In this document: positions 37,744-46,370 of the stretch, piece by piece
How positions within the stretch are numbered: the first letter of the stretch is position 1
How the letters are laid out: each line of letters opens with the position of its first letter
Assembly (NCBI RefSeq): GCF_003947455.1
Contig: NZ_QHJH01000028.1
Coordinates: 1 to 61,933, forward strand
Source of the DNA: Streptomyces sp. WAC 04229
GTDB taxonomy: Bacteria; Actinomycetota; Actinomycetes; Streptomycetales; Streptomycetaceae
Length of the DNA stretch: 61,933 nucleotides
Reading direction: 5' to 3'
The notes under the pieces: generated by a model
Told to the model about the DNA's origin: nothing
The model's input: the letters and a program-made list of their open reading frames with translations, nothing else
The model's database searches: none
Made by a program: the position numbers and the translations under genes

Positions 37744-40407
37744 ATGAAAACTGACGCTATGGACCGCTTGCCACGGCGGAGCATCGCCGGCCAGGTCTTT
37801 CTGCTGCAGGTCGGCACAGCGGTGCTGCTCATCGTCACCGCGGTGGTGCTCCTGCTGTTCCAGGCGCAGCGCGACAGCACCGACGACGCCCGCCGCACGG
37901 CCCTGGGCGTCGCCGAGTCCTTCGCCAAGGCTCCCGGCACGGCCACGGCGGTCACGGGAGCCGACCCGACCGCGGTGCTCCAGCCCCGGGCCGAGGCCGT
38001 CGGCAAGGCCACCGACGTCGACTACGTCGTGGTGTTCGACGACGCGGGGCTCCGCTTGACACACCCCGACCCGGCGCTGATCGGCAAGCGCGTCATCAGC
38101 CCGGACGGGCTGCTGGAGGAGGTCCTCGGCGGCCGGTCGGTCACCCGGACGTTCGACACGAGCGTCGGCCCGACGGTGAACGCCGACGCCCCCGTGCGGA
38201 CCGCCGACGGCCGCGTGGTCGGCGGTGTGGCCGTCGGCATCACGATCACCAACGTCAACGAGTCCGCCCAGCGCCAACTGCCCGCCCTGCTGGTCGCGGG
38301 CGCCGCCTCGCTCGCGCTGGCCCTGGGCGCCGCCGCCCTGGTGAGCCGCCGGCTGAGGCGGCAGACGCACGGCCTCGGACCGGTCGAGATCACCCGCATG
38401 TACGAGCACCACGACGCAGTGCTGCACACCATCCGGGAAGGTGTGCTGATCGTCGACGGCGATCGCCTGGTGCTCGCCAACGACGAGGCGCGGCGCCTCC
38501 TCGCGCTGCCCGAGCGGTGCGACGGGATCCCCCTCGGCAGCCTCGGGCTGGACCCGGGCATCGTAGAACTGCTCGCCTCGGGCGACACCCGCACGGACGA
38601 GATGCACACCGCCGGGGACCGGCTCCTGGCGGTCAGCCTGCGCCGGCTGGACCGGGACGACACGACCAGGGGCGCGGTGGCCACCCTGCGGGACACCACC
38701 GAGCTGCACCGGGAACGGAGCAGGGCGGAGCGCGCCCGCAAGCGGCTGGAACTGCTCTACGACGCCAGTGCCCGGATCGGCACCACGCTGGACGTGGTGC
38801 GGACCGCCGAGGAACTCGCCGAGGCGTCGACGCCCAGCTGCGCCGACTTCGTCACGGTCGAACTGCTGGACGCGGTCCGGCGCGGCGAGGAGGCCGCCCC
38901 GGACGACCTGGTGATGCACCGCGTGGTCCTGCACGGCGTCCGCGACGACGCACCGCTGATCCCGGTCGGCGAGGCGATGACCATCCGGCCCGGTACTCCC
39001 GCGACAACGGGTCTCGCCTCCGGACACGCCGTTCTCGTCGCGGACCTGAGCGCGGAGCCCGGCTGGCAGCTACAGGATCCCGACCGCGCGCCCAGGGTCC
39101 TCGCCTACGGCATCCACTCACTGGTCTCCGTTCCCCTGCGCGCCCGGGGCGTCGCGCTCGGCGTGGCCAACTTCTGGCGCGGTGCGGACTCCGAGCCGTT
39201 CACCCGGGAGGACCTGTCCATCACCGAGGAACTGGCGTCGCGGGCCGCGGTCGCCATCGACAACGCGAGGCGCTACCACCGCGAGCACACCGTCGCGGTG
39301 GCTCTGCAGCGCAGCCTGCTGCCGCACGGAGTGCCGGTGCAGAACGCCCTCGACATCGCCTACCGCTACCTGCCGGCGCAGGCGGGCGTGGGCGGCGACT
39401 GGTTCGACGTGATCCCGCTGTCCGGCGCGCGGGTCGCCCTCGTGGTGGGCGACGTCGCCGGCCACGGTCTGCACGCCGCGGCCACCATGGGCCGGCTGCG
39501 GACCGCCGTGCAGAACTTCGCCGGTCTGGACATGGCTCCCGACGAACTCCTCGGCCACCTCGACGAACTGGTGACCGGCCTCGACCGGGACCGCGCCGAG
39601 ACGAGCGGCGGTTCGGACATCGTCGGTGCCACCTGTCTCTACGCCGTGTACGACCCGGTCTCCGGTGACTGCACCATGGCCCGCGCCGGGCACCCGCCGC
39701 CGGCCGTCGTCCTCCCGGACGGCAGCGTGGACTTCCCCGAGCTGCAGCCCGGCCCTCCGCTGGGCCTCGGCGGCCTGCCCTTCACCCCGGCGGAGTTCCG
39801 GCTCCCCGAGGGCAGTCGGCTGGTCCTGTTCACCAACGGGCTGGTGACTGGCCGGGGCCGGGACATCGAGGCGGGCCTCGACCTGCTCCGCAGGCGGCTC
39901 GCCGGCGCGGACCGGACGCCGGACGAGACCTGTGCCGTGCTGCTGGACGCGCTGCTCCCCGACCGCCCCGACGACGACGTCGTCCTTTTGGTGGCCCGGA
40001 CCCGGGCCTTCCCCGCCGACCGGGTCGCCGAGTGGCACGTGCCGCGTGACCCGGCGGCCGTCGCCGGCGTTCGGGCCGACGCGACGCGCCGACTCACCGA
40101 GTGGGGCCTCGAGGAGACGGCGTTCACCACCGAGCTGATCCTCAGCGAGCTGGTCACCAACGCCATCCGGCACGCGGCCGAACCGGTGCGCGTCCGGCTG
40201 CTGCTCGACCGCAGCCTGATCTGCGAGGTCTCCGACGGCAGCAGCACGGCACCCCACCTGCGCATGGCCGCCACCACCGACGAGGGAGGCCGTGGCCTGT
40301 TCCTCGTCGCCCAGTGCGCCACGCGCTGGGGCACCCGGTACCACGCGCAGGGCAAGGTCATCTGGACCGAACAGTCCCTGAACGCGCCGGACACCCAGGG
40401 CCCGTGA
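37744..40407 (+). CDS. membrane sensor protein phosphatase (Cache-PAS-GAF-SpoIIE-HATPase)
   Basis: 887 aa, a multidomain stress or development regulator. TM1 is about residues 20-42, a CitA/DcuS-like extracellular sensor runs to about 180 (VDYVVVFDDAGLRLTHPDPALIGKR), and TM2 is about 182-203. Then come a PAS domain (AVLHTIREGVLIVDGDRLVLANDEARRLL), a GAF domain, a PP2C/SpoIIE phosphatase (GGDWFDVI, GDVAGHGLHAAATMG, MARAGHPPPAVV) and an RsbW-like ATPase (ELILSELVTNAIRHAAEPVRVRL). Such proteins dephosphorylate anti-anti-sigma factors and may phosphorylate them too. The start is uncertain: GTG 37741, ATG 37744 and ATG 37759 are all possible. Confidence 0.9.
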   Translation: MKTDAMDRLPRRSIAGQVFLLQVGTAVLLIVTAVVLLLFQAQRDSTDDARRTALGVAESFAKAPGTATAVTGADPTAVLQPRAEAVGKATDVDYVVVFDDAGLRLTHPDPALIGKRVISPDGLLEEVLGGRSVTRTFDTSVGPTVNADAPVRTADGRVVGGVAVGITITNVNESAQRQLPALLVAGAASLALALGAAALVSRRLRRQTHGLGPVEITRMYEHHDAVLHTIREGVLIVDGDRLVLANDEARRLLALPERCDGIPLGSLGLDPGIVELLASGDTRTDEMHTAGDRLLAVSLRRLDRDDTTRGAVATLRDTTELHRERSRAERARKRLELLYDASARIGTTLDVVRTAEELAEASTPSCADFVTVELLDAVRRGEEAAPDDLVMHRVVLHGVRDDAPLIPVGEAMTIRPGTPATTGLASGHAVLVADLSAEPGWQLQDPDRAPRVLAYGIHSLVSVPLRARGVALGVANFWRGADSEPFTREDLSITEELASRAAVAIDNARRYHREHTVAVALQRSLLPHGVPVQNALDIAYRYLPAQAGVGGDWFDVIPLSGARVALVVGDVAGHGLHAAATMGRLRTAVQNFAGLDMAPDELLGHLDELVTGLDRDRAETSGGSDIVGATCLYAVYDPVSGDCTMARAGHPPPAVVLPDGSVDFPELQPGPPLGLGGLPFTPAEFRLPEGSRLVLFTNGLVTGRGRDIEAGLDLLRRRLAGADRTPDETCAVLLDALLPDRPDDDVVLLVARTRAFPADRVAEWHVPRDPAAVAGVRADATRRLTEWGLEETAFTTELILSELVTNAIRHAAEPVRVRLLLDRSLICEVSDGSSTAPHLRMAATTDEGGRGLFLVAQCATRWGTRYHAQGKVIWTEQSLNAPDTQGP

Positions 40408-40416
40408 CCGCGCCCG

Positions 40417-41103
40417 CTATCCCGCCAGACAGCAGTCGCCGCACTTCGAGCCGTTCGGCGCGCGGTAGTAGAGGCAGCAACTGCGGCGCCGGAACGTGAG
40501 ATCCGGTCCGGTGATCTCTCCGGTACCCACGAGCCGTCCGGTGTTCAGCAGTTCGGTGGTGAGGCCGGTGAGCGGCTCGCGCAGTTCGGGATGCGCCGCC
40601 AGCAGGGCGCGGGCCGCCTCGACGAGCGCCGAGGCGGCATTGCCGTCCAGCAGCCGCGGGGCGACCTTCACGCGGAGTCCTTGGGCCAGCGCCTCCAGGT
40701 GGGCCGTCACCTGTCCGTAGAGGGCGAGGGCGGGAGACGGAGGTGCCCCGACGCGCAGACCGGCGGGGTGCGGCATGCGCAGGGCCGGGCCGTCGTCGGC
40801 GCGCTCCAGCCGGCTCAGGTCGAGGACGATGCCGTGCAGGAGTACGCAGGCCAGAGCGGGCGACCAGAGACGCGCGACGTGGCCGAGGTGGGCGATGGAC
40901 ACGCCGATCCTCGCTTCGGGCGCGCGGTGGCGGTGCGCGACGGTCTCGGCGAGGTCGGTGAAACCCCGCGCGTAGGAGAGGCCGACCGGATGCCAGCCCG
41001 TATCTCCACCCCCGGCGCGCAGCACGAAGAAGCCCCCGAGGGCGGCCACGTCGTGCAGCGCGGCGGTGACGTCGGCGGGCGCCGCCTGAAGGTTTCCGGG
41101 CAC
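40417..41103 (-). CDS. FhuF-like 2Fe-2S reductase
   Basis: 228 aa. The C-terminus has the FhuF signature Cys-Cys-x10-Cys-x2-Cys (CCLYYRAPNGSKCGDCC), which binds a 2Fe-2S cluster. The upstream part is mostly helical (VSIAHLGHVARLWSPALACVLLHGIVLDLS). FhuF proteins reduce ferric siderophores. Here the gene follows a 2Fe-2S ferredoxin gene by 24 bp in a transcript led by a cobalamin riboswitch and has no iron box, so a role in reducing cobalamin cobalt is more likely. GTG 41103 is used. Confidence 0.85.
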   Translation of the reverse strand: MPGNLQAAPADVTAALHDVAALGGFFVLRAGGGDTGWHPVGLSYARGFTDLAETVAHRHRAPEARIGVSIAHLGHVARLWSPALACVLLHGIVLDLSRLERADDGPALRMPHPAGLRVGAPPSPALALYGQVTAHLEALAQGLRVKVAPRLLDGNAASALVEAARALLAAHPELREPLTGLTTELLNTGRLVGTGEITGPDLTFRRRSCCLYYRAPNGSKCGDCCLAG

Positions 41104-41127
41104 CGGTTCCTCCTCGTGTGCGCCGAG

Positions 41128-41523
41128 TCAGGAGGCCGGGCCGCGTCGCGGGGGCGTGATGGCGTACAGGTCGAGGACGTCGGGCCGCGGTGCGACGCCG
41201 GGGCCGCCGGCGCGGACCCAGTCGGCGATGTCCTCGGTGGCGTCGGGGTCGTTGACCAGTCCGAGCCAGACGGGACGGGCGCCGGCGGCGCGGCCCGCCG
41301 CGGAGGGCTGCACGACGATCACGTTGGCCTGTTCGCACACGTCGAGGCAGTCCGACACCCGCACGGGCACCCGGGCCCGCAGACGCGCCGTCTGCGCCGC
41401 GTGGTCGACGCCGATGATCTTCGGGGTGCCACAACAGCAGTCCCGGCAGACGACGACGCGTGAGGGCGTCGGGTCTGCGGGTGCGCCGGGCGTCGTTCCG
41501 GCCGGGCCGGCGGGTGCGGGCAT
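41128..41523 (-). CDS. thioredoxin-like 2Fe-2S ferredoxin
   Basis: 131 aa. The cluster ligands are in VVVCRDCCCGTPKIIG and VSDCLDVCEQANVIVV, the pattern of shethna/thioredoxin-fold ferredoxins often found beside cobalamin genes. The C-terminal part (ARPVWLGLVNDPDATEDIADWVRAGG) completes the fold. ATG 41523 is used. It is the first gene after a cobalamin riboswitch and probably delivers electrons to the FhuF-like protein encoded next. Confidence 0.85.
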   Translation of the reverse strand: MPAPAGPAGTTPGAPADPTPSRVVVCRDCCCGTPKIIGVDHAAQTARLRARVPVRVSDCLDVCEQANVIVVQPSAAGRAAGARPVWLGLVNDPDATEDIADWVRAGGPGVAPRPDVLDLYAITPPRRGPAS

Positions 41524-41579
41524 ACGGCATCGTCCCTCTCCCCGGGGAGATCCGCCCCGGTGGTCCGTCGAGGAGGCGA

Positions 41580-41745
41580 CCGCGTGAGTCTCCTGGCTCT
41601 CGGGTCGTCGCCCGCCCCACCCCTTCCCACCCGGTGCGGGCAGTGGTCGTGTGGGGGCTCGCTCGCCGATCACAGTGGCGGGACCGCGCCGGATTCGCAC
41701 CGGCTTCCTCGGGCCGCCGTCGCCCAATTGCTCCGGGCATCCTCG
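41580..41745 (-). promoter_or_regulatory. cobalamin riboswitch upstream of ferredoxin-fhuF-like operon
   Basis: On the minus strand GAGGAAGCCGGTGCGAATCC and GCGGTCCCGCCACTGTGA (about 41669-41709) form the conserved core. AGAGCCAGGAGACTC at 41584-41598 is the B12 box. It ends about 60 bp before the ferredoxin start codon. This places a ferredoxin and an FhuF-like reductase under B12 control. Confidence 0.92.
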
Positions 41746-41849
41746 CATCCCGTCCCCGGAGCTGTCAGCGGGGCCCCGCCCGTGTACGAGCCTTGCGTGC
41801 CCTCTGAACACCCACGCTTTGCTCCCGGTCCAAAGGAACGTAATATCGC

Positions 41850-42005
41850 CAGGTCATAGCCGCGACGGGAGACAGGAAGCCGGTGCGAATCCGGCACGGT
41901 CCCGCCACTGTGACCGGGCGTCACGCCCTCGACCTGCCCCGCGCCCATCGGCCGGGCAGCCGGGGGCCGAAGGCCCGGGAGTCAGGACACTGACCTGTCG
42001 CGGGC
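41850..42005 (+). promoter_or_regulatory. cobalamin riboswitch upstream of BtuFCD-type transporter
   Basis: CAGGAAGCCGGTGCGAATCC and CACGGTCCCGCCACTGTGA (41873-41913) form the core, and GGGAGTCAGGACACTGACC at 41978-41996 is the B12 box. It is followed by GC-rich hairpins and the AGGAGG of the first transporter gene at 42031. Together with the minus-strand copy it makes a back-to-back pair with promoters between about 41750 and 41850. Confidence 0.93.
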
Positions 42006-42041
42006 CCGATCCGAGGAGCGCGGACTCCCCAGGAGGCTTAC

Positions 42042-43076
42042 GTGTCAGCCCTGTTCTCCCCTGCCCGACGCCGCCGGAGCCTGCGCGGCACGGCCGCGGC
42101 GTTCGCCCTGTCGGCGGCCCTGGCGACCACCGGATGCGGCTCGTCCGGCGGGACCGACGACGCCGGCCAGGGCGGTCCGGCAGCGGCGTCGTCCCTCGCG
42201 GGCTTCCCCGTCACCATCGACAACTGCGGTGTGAAGACGACCTACGACAAGCCGCCGTCCCGGGTGGTCACCATCCATCAGCACCCCGCGGAGCTGATGC
42301 TCGCGCTCGGTCTGAAGGACCGCATGGTCGGCACCGCCTTCCCCGACTCGGCCGTCCTGCCGGAGCTGCGGAAGGACTACGAGGCGATTCCCGAACTCGC
42401 CGAGCGGGAACCGTCGTTCGAGAAGATCCTCGACACCGAGCCCGACCTCGTCTACGGCGGCTACGGCAGCGCCTTCGCCGAGAACGAGGGCCGCTCCCGC
42501 AAGGCGTTCGCCGACGCGGGCATCGACACCTACCTCAACCGCGAGTACTGCGGTGAGAAGAGGGTGACGATGAAGGACACCTACGCCGAGATCCGTACCG
42601 TCGCGAGCATCTTCGGCGTCCCCGACCGGGCCGACGCGCTGACCGCCGACCTGCAGAGCCGTGTCGCCAAGGCGTCCGCCGCCGTGAAGGGCGAACCGGA
42701 GGTGCCGGTCTTCGTCTACGACAGCGGCGACAAGAGCGCCTTCACCGCGGGCGGCAAGGGCCTGGGCACCGACCTCATCCGGCTGGCCGGCGGCAAGAAC
42801 GTCTTCGGCGACCTCGACGAGGTGTTCGGCGACGTCTCCTGGGAACAGGTCGTCGAGCGCAGGCCCGAGGTCATCGCGATCTACGACTACGCCGGAGCCG
42901 GCAGCGTCGAGCAGAAGAAGAAGTTCCTGCTCTCCCAGCCGGCCCTCGCCGACGTCCCCGCCGTCAGGAACAAGCGGTTCGTCGTCCTGCCGCTGACCGC
43001 GACCCTGGTCGGCATCCGGTCGGCCTACGCGGTCGGTGACCTCGCCCGCGGACTGCACCCCGCGAGCTTCCGGTGA
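42042..43076 (+). CDS. cobalamin ABC transporter substrate-binding lipoprotein (BtuF-like)
   Basis: 344 aa. An Arg-rich N-terminus, hydrophobic stretch and lipobox (LATTGCGSS) indicate a lipid-anchored binding protein. The type III fold is shown by PPSRVVTIHQHPAELMLALGLKDRMVGTAFPDSAVLPEL and VLPLTATLVGIRSAYAVGDLARGLHP. GTG 42042 follows AGGAGG at 5 bp. The fold is shared with ferric-siderophore carriers; the riboswitch upstream is what points to cobalamin or cobinamide. Confidence 0.88.
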   Translation: MSALFSPARRRRSLRGTAAAFALSAALATTGCGSSGGTDDAGQGGPAAASSLAGFPVTIDNCGVKTTYDKPPSRVVTIHQHPAELMLALGLKDRMVGTAFPDSAVLPELRKDYEAIPELAEREPSFEKILDTEPDLVYGGYGSAFAENEGRSRKAFADAGIDTYLNREYCGEKRVTMKDTYAEIRTVASIFGVPDRADALTADLQSRVAKASAAVKGEPEVPVFVYDSGDKSAFTAGGKGLGTDLIRLAGGKNVFGDLDEVFGDVSWEQVVERRPEVIAIYDYAGAGSVEQKKKFLLSQPALADVPAVRNKRFVVLPLTATLVGIRSAYAVGDLARGLHPASFR

Positions 43077-44182
43077 CGGGCACCGCCACCAAGGCGGTAG
43101 CCGAACCGGACTCGTCGGCCGCCCGGTCGCGCCGGGCGGGGCGTACGACGATGGCGGGGACGTCGCTCGCGCTGGCGGCCCTGCTGGTGGCCTCCGTGAC
43201 GGCCGGTCTGGCCATCGGCTCGGTCCAGGTGCCGCCCGGCCAGGTCTGGGGAATCGTGACGCACGCCCTGGGCGCCGACCTCACCCAACCGGACTGGTCC
43301 CGCGCGCGGGAGACCATCGTCCTCGACGTACGGGCGCCGCGCGTCCTGCTGGGAGCGGTGACCGGTGCGGGTCTCGCGGTGGTCGGCACCGCCCTTCAGG
43401 CGCTGGTCCGCAACCCGCTCGCCGAGCCGTACCTGCTCGGCGTCTCCTCCGGCGCCTCCCTCGGCGCGGTCTCGGTCATCGTCTTCGGCGTCGGCTTCCT
43501 CGGACCCCTGTCGCTGTCCGCCGCCGCGTTCGCCGGCGCCCTCGGCGCGCTGGTGATCGTGTACGCCACCGCCCGCACCGGCGGACGCATCACCTCGACG
43601 CGTCTGGTCCTGTCCGGGGTGGCGGTCGCGGCGGTGCTCACGGCCGTCCTCGACCTGCTGCTGCTCACCACCGACCGCGGCAACGAGGCCCGGGCGGTGC
43701 TCGCCTGGACCCTGGGCGGTCTCGGCGGCGTCAACTGGCAGACCCTGTGGCTGCCGGGAGTGGCGGTGCTGCTGGGCATCGTCGTGCTCCTGGTGCAGGC
43801 CCGCAACCTCAACCTGCTGCTGGCCGGTGAGGAGGCGGCGACGACGATGGGCCTGGACGTCGCCCGTTTCCGGGCCCGCATGTTCGTGCTGCTGTCCCTG
43901 GTCACCGGCGTACTCGTCGCGGCGTCCGGCCCGATCGGCTTCGTCGGCCTGATCCTCCCGCACGTGGTACGGCTGTTCGTCGGCGGCGACCACCGCAGGG
44001 TGCTGCCCATGGCCGCGCTCGCCGGAGCGGTCTTCCTGATCTGGGCCGACATCGCCGCACGCACCGTCGCCGCGCCCATGGAGATCCCGGTCGGCGTGCT
44101 CACCGCGCTGTGCGGCGGGCCGTTCTTCCTGTGGCTGATGCGCCGGGACGCCCGGCGCGGCACCGACCGAGGAGGGGCATGA
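43073..44182 (+). CDS. FecCD-family ABC permease (BtuC-like)
   Basis: 369 aa with about ten membrane segments. Typical sequences are VLDVRAPRVLLGAVTGAGLAVVGTALQALVRNPLAEPYLLGVSSGASLGAV, the coupling region LNLLLAGEEAATTMGLDV and GPIGFVGLILPHVVRLFVGGDHRRVLP. GTG 43073 overlaps the stop of the binding protein gene (GTGA) and its own stop overlaps the ATPase start, so the three form one transport operon. Confidence 0.92.
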   Translation: MTGTATKAVAEPDSSAARSRRAGRTTMAGTSLALAALLVASVTAGLAIGSVQVPPGQVWGIVTHALGADLTQPDWSRARETIVLDVRAPRVLLGAVTGAGLAVVGTALQALVRNPLAEPYLLGVSSGASLGAVSVIVFGVGFLGPLSLSAAAFAGALGALVIVYATARTGGRITSTRLVLSGVAVAAVLTAVLDLLLLTTDRGNEARAVLAWTLGGLGGVNWQTLWLPGVAVLLGIVVLLVQARNLNLLLAGEEAATTMGLDVARFRARMFVLLSLVTGVLVAASGPIGFVGLILPHVVRLFVGGDHRRVLPMAALAGAVFLIWADIAARTVAAPMEIPVGVLTALCGGPFFLWLMRRDARRGTDRGGA

Positions 44183-44991
44183 GCGCCGCGACCGACCTGT
44201 CCGTCGAGGGCGTCACCCTCACCGCCGGAGCACGCCACCTGGTGCGCGACGTTTCGCTGACCGCCTCGGCGGGCGAGGTGATCGGCCTGGTCGGTCCGAA
44301 CGGCAGCGGCAAGTCCAGCCTCCTGAGAGCCGTCTACCGCGTCCTGCGCCCGGACACCGGCACGGTCCGCGTCGACGGCGCCGACACCTGGTCGATGACC
44401 GCGCGGCGACTCGCGCGCACGGTGGCGGCCGTGGTGCAGGACTCGGCCGCGGACTTCGACCTCGCCGTCCGGGAGGTCGTGGCCATGGGCCGCACGCCGC
44501 ACAAACGGTTGCTGGCCGGCGACACGGCTGAGGACGCCGCCGTCATCGACGACGCCCTCGCCGCGGTGGACGCCGTCCGGCTGGCCGACCGCCCCTTCGA
44601 CCGGCTCTCCGGCGGCGAACGCCAGCGGGTCCTCATCGCCCGCGCCCTCGCCCAGCGGCCCGCCCTGCTGGTCCTCGACGAGCCGACCAACCACCTCGAC
44701 ATCCGCCATCAGCTGGAGGTCCTCGACGTACTGCGGCGGCTGCCGGCGACCGTGCTCCTCGCCCTGCACGACCTCAACCTGGCCGCGTACTACTGCGACC
44801 GCCTCCACGTCCTGCGCGAGGGGGAGGTCGTGGCGTCCGGACCGCCGGCCGAGGTGCTCACGCCGGCGCTGCTCGCCGACGTGTACGGGGTCGTGGGAGA
44901 GGTGAGCGTGCATCCCCGTACGGGCGCGCCCCAGGTGACGTTCGTGCCCGGCGAGCGTCCGAGCGACCTCCCGGCCGAGCGGCCGCTCTGA
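44179..44991 (+). CDS. ABC transporter ATP-binding protein (BtuD-like)
   Basis: 270 aa. Walker A is GPNGSGKSS, the Q-loop is VVQDSAADFDLAVREVVAMGRTPHK, the signature is LSGGERQR, Walker B is LLVLDEPTNHLD and the switch His is in LALHDLNLAAYY. It energises cobalamin (or related) import with the two preceding gene products. The start ATG overlaps the permease stop by ATGA, with GGAGGGG just upstream. Confidence 0.94.
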   Translation: MSAATDLSVEGVTLTAGARHLVRDVSLTASAGEVIGLVGPNGSGKSSLLRAVYRVLRPDTGTVRVDGADTWSMTARRLARTVAAVVQDSAADFDLAVREVVAMGRTPHKRLLAGDTAEDAAVIDDALAAVDAVRLADRPFDRLSGGERQRVLIARALAQRPALLVLDEPTNHLDIRHQLEVLDVLRRLPATVLLALHDLNLAAYYCDRLHVLREGEVVASGPPAEVLTPALLADVYGVVGEVSVHPRTGAPQVTFVPGERPSDLPAERPL

Positions 44992-45021
44992 CGCGCCGGG
45001 CCTCGTCGCGAGCGGGCCACG

Positions 45022-45435
45022 TCAGTTGTTCACGTCCTGCTCGAAGTCGTCGGCGCAGGCGTCCCGTTCGCTCTGCGAATCGGCGTGCCGGACGCAGTCG
45101 TCGAAGTCCTTGAACTCGTCCGAGTTGAGGATGGACGCACCGATCGCGATGATCACCACGGAGGCGATCAGACCGAGCCCGCCCAGTACGGCACCGACTA
45201 TGGACATCCCACGGCGCGGCGCCCGTCCGCCGCGCGCCCTGCGCGCGCCGATGATGCCGAAGATCAGGGCCAGCAGGCCGAGCAGGGCCCCGCCGACGAC
45301 GGTCCAGAAGAGCAGGACGGCCAGGATGCCGAGGACGAGGGCGGCGACCGCCATGCCGTTGGAGCGCCTCATGCCGGCGTCGTGGTGCGTCTGGTGGGCG
45401 TGACCGGAAGATGCGGGGTGTTCGGGAAACGACAC
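45022..45435 (-). CDS. DUF4190-type small membrane protein
   Basis: 137 aa. A His-rich polar N-terminus (FPEHPASSGHAHQTHHDAGMRRSNG) precedes two hydrophobic hairpins (MAVAALVLGILAVLLFW, LGLLALIFGIIGARRARGG, MSIVGAVLGGLGLIASVVIIAIG) with the RRARGG loop typical of DUF4190. A short acidic C-terminus carries two Cys. The function is unknown. GTG 45435 is the likely start; its ribosome-binding site is weak. Confidence 0.8.
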   Translation of the reverse strand: MSFPEHPASSGHAHQTHHDAGMRRSNGMAVAALVLGILAVLLFWTVVGGALLGLLALIFGIIGARRARGGRAPRRGMSIVGAVLGGLGLIASVVIIAIGASILNSDEFKDFDDCVRHADSQSERDACADDFEQDVNN

Positions 45436-45782
45436 GTCGTCACTCTCATCTCTGTTTCCGTCCGGTTGAGTTGCCGTACGTGCCGGATGCCCCGATGTCG
45501 GTGACGGATGCGTGGGAGGCCGGGTCCGGTGCGGGTCGGCAGGCGCGGCGCACGCGGCGCCGGACGAGCGGGGCCGGCCGGGCGGTCGCGTGGGCCGGGC
45601 TCCGACCGCCCGGGTCGACCGGCATCCAAGGGGGCGGCGGCTACGAACCATGAGTGAGGGTTGTGCGGCCTTCACGTCTCCCGTCGTCCCGCAAGGAGGT
45701 GAACGCGTCAGGCGGACGGCTCCCGACCGCGTGCGCTCCCCGCTGGGATGCCCCAGTGTCGAGCAGAGCACGGAGGAGCGGA
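45436..45782. other. 347-bp intergenic region before sigK
   Basis: This region separates the divergent DUF4190 and sigma factor genes. It has ordinary GC-rich sequence, an unused AAGGAGG at 45694-45700, and the real AGGAGCGGA-type site just before ATG 45783. I saw no RNA gene, strong palindrome or convincing ECF promoter motif. Confidence 0.4.
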
Positions 45783-46370
45783 ATGGACGACGGAGCCGAA
45801 ACGGGCGCGGAACGGTCATCCGGTGAGAGCCGGGTGGACGAGTTGCTCACCCGTGCCGCCGCCGGCGACGAACAGGCGTTCGCCGGGGTCTACGACGCCC
45901 TGGCGCCGTCGGTGACGGGTCTGGCCTTCCGGGTTCTGAGGGACGAGGCGCAGGCGGAGGAGGTGACCCAGGACGTGATGGTGGAGGTGTGGCGCACCGC
46001 CGACCGGTTCCGCCCGGAACGGGGCGCCGCCCGGAACTGGGTGCTGACCGTCGCGCACCGGCGGGCCGTGGACCGGGTGCGGTCCGTGGTCTCGGGCCGC
46101 GCCCGTGAGCTGCGCACCGGCGCCGCGGAACTCGACCGGCCCTTCGACGCCGTCGCCGAGGAGGTCGAGGAGCGGGAGGAGCACCGCACGGTCTTCCGCT
46201 GCCTGGCGGAGCTGTCCCGGAAGCTGCGGCTGCCCCTGGTGCTGGCCTACTACGAGGGCCTGACCTACGCGGAGGTGGCCGATTCCCTCGCCGCCCCCGC
46301 GGGCACCATCAAGTCACGGATGCGTGAGGGGCTGCGGCGCCTGCGCGAGTGTGTGGAGACCGGAACATGA
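45783..46370 (+). CDS. sigK: ECF RNA polymerase sigma factor, SigK type
   Basis: 195 aa. Region 2 is FAGVYDALAPSVTGLAFRVLRDEAQAEEVTQDVMVEVWRTADRFRPERGAARNWVLTVAHRRAVDRVR and region 4 is LAYYEGLTYAEVADSLAAPAGTIKSRMREGLRRLRE. Both match the SigK group (ECF19), which works with RskA anti-sigma factors. ATG 45783 follows GGAGGAGCGGA. The stop overlaps the anti-sigma gene start (ATGA), so the pair is made together. Confidence 0.92.
   Translation: MDDGAETGAERSSGESRVDELLTRAAAGDEQAFAGVYDALAPSVTGLAFRVLRDEAQAEEVTQDVMVEVWRTADRFRPERGAARNWVLTVAHRRAVDRVRSVVSGRARELRTGAAELDRPFDAVAEEVEEREEHRTVFRCLAELSRKLRLPLVLAYYEGLTYAEVADSLAAPAGTIKSRMREGLRRLRECVETGT

Noticed and set aside
40417..41103. FhuF-like gene as part of a siderophore uptake system
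   Set aside because: Its leader is a cobalamin riboswitch with no iron box, and the neighbours are cobalamin transport genes.
28894..41909. Near-identical segment around CAGTGGCGGGACCGCGCC at 28897 and 41670, and its complement at 41890, as a dispersed repeat
   Set aside because: These are the conserved cores of three cobalamin riboswitches, not a mobile repeat.
45654..45782. Longer sigma factor starting at GTG 45701 or further upstream
   Set aside because: The upstream codons encode low-complexity Arg/Ser sequence and the AAGGAGG there overlaps the GTG; ATG 45783 has a well-spaced ribosome-binding site and the normal N-terminus.
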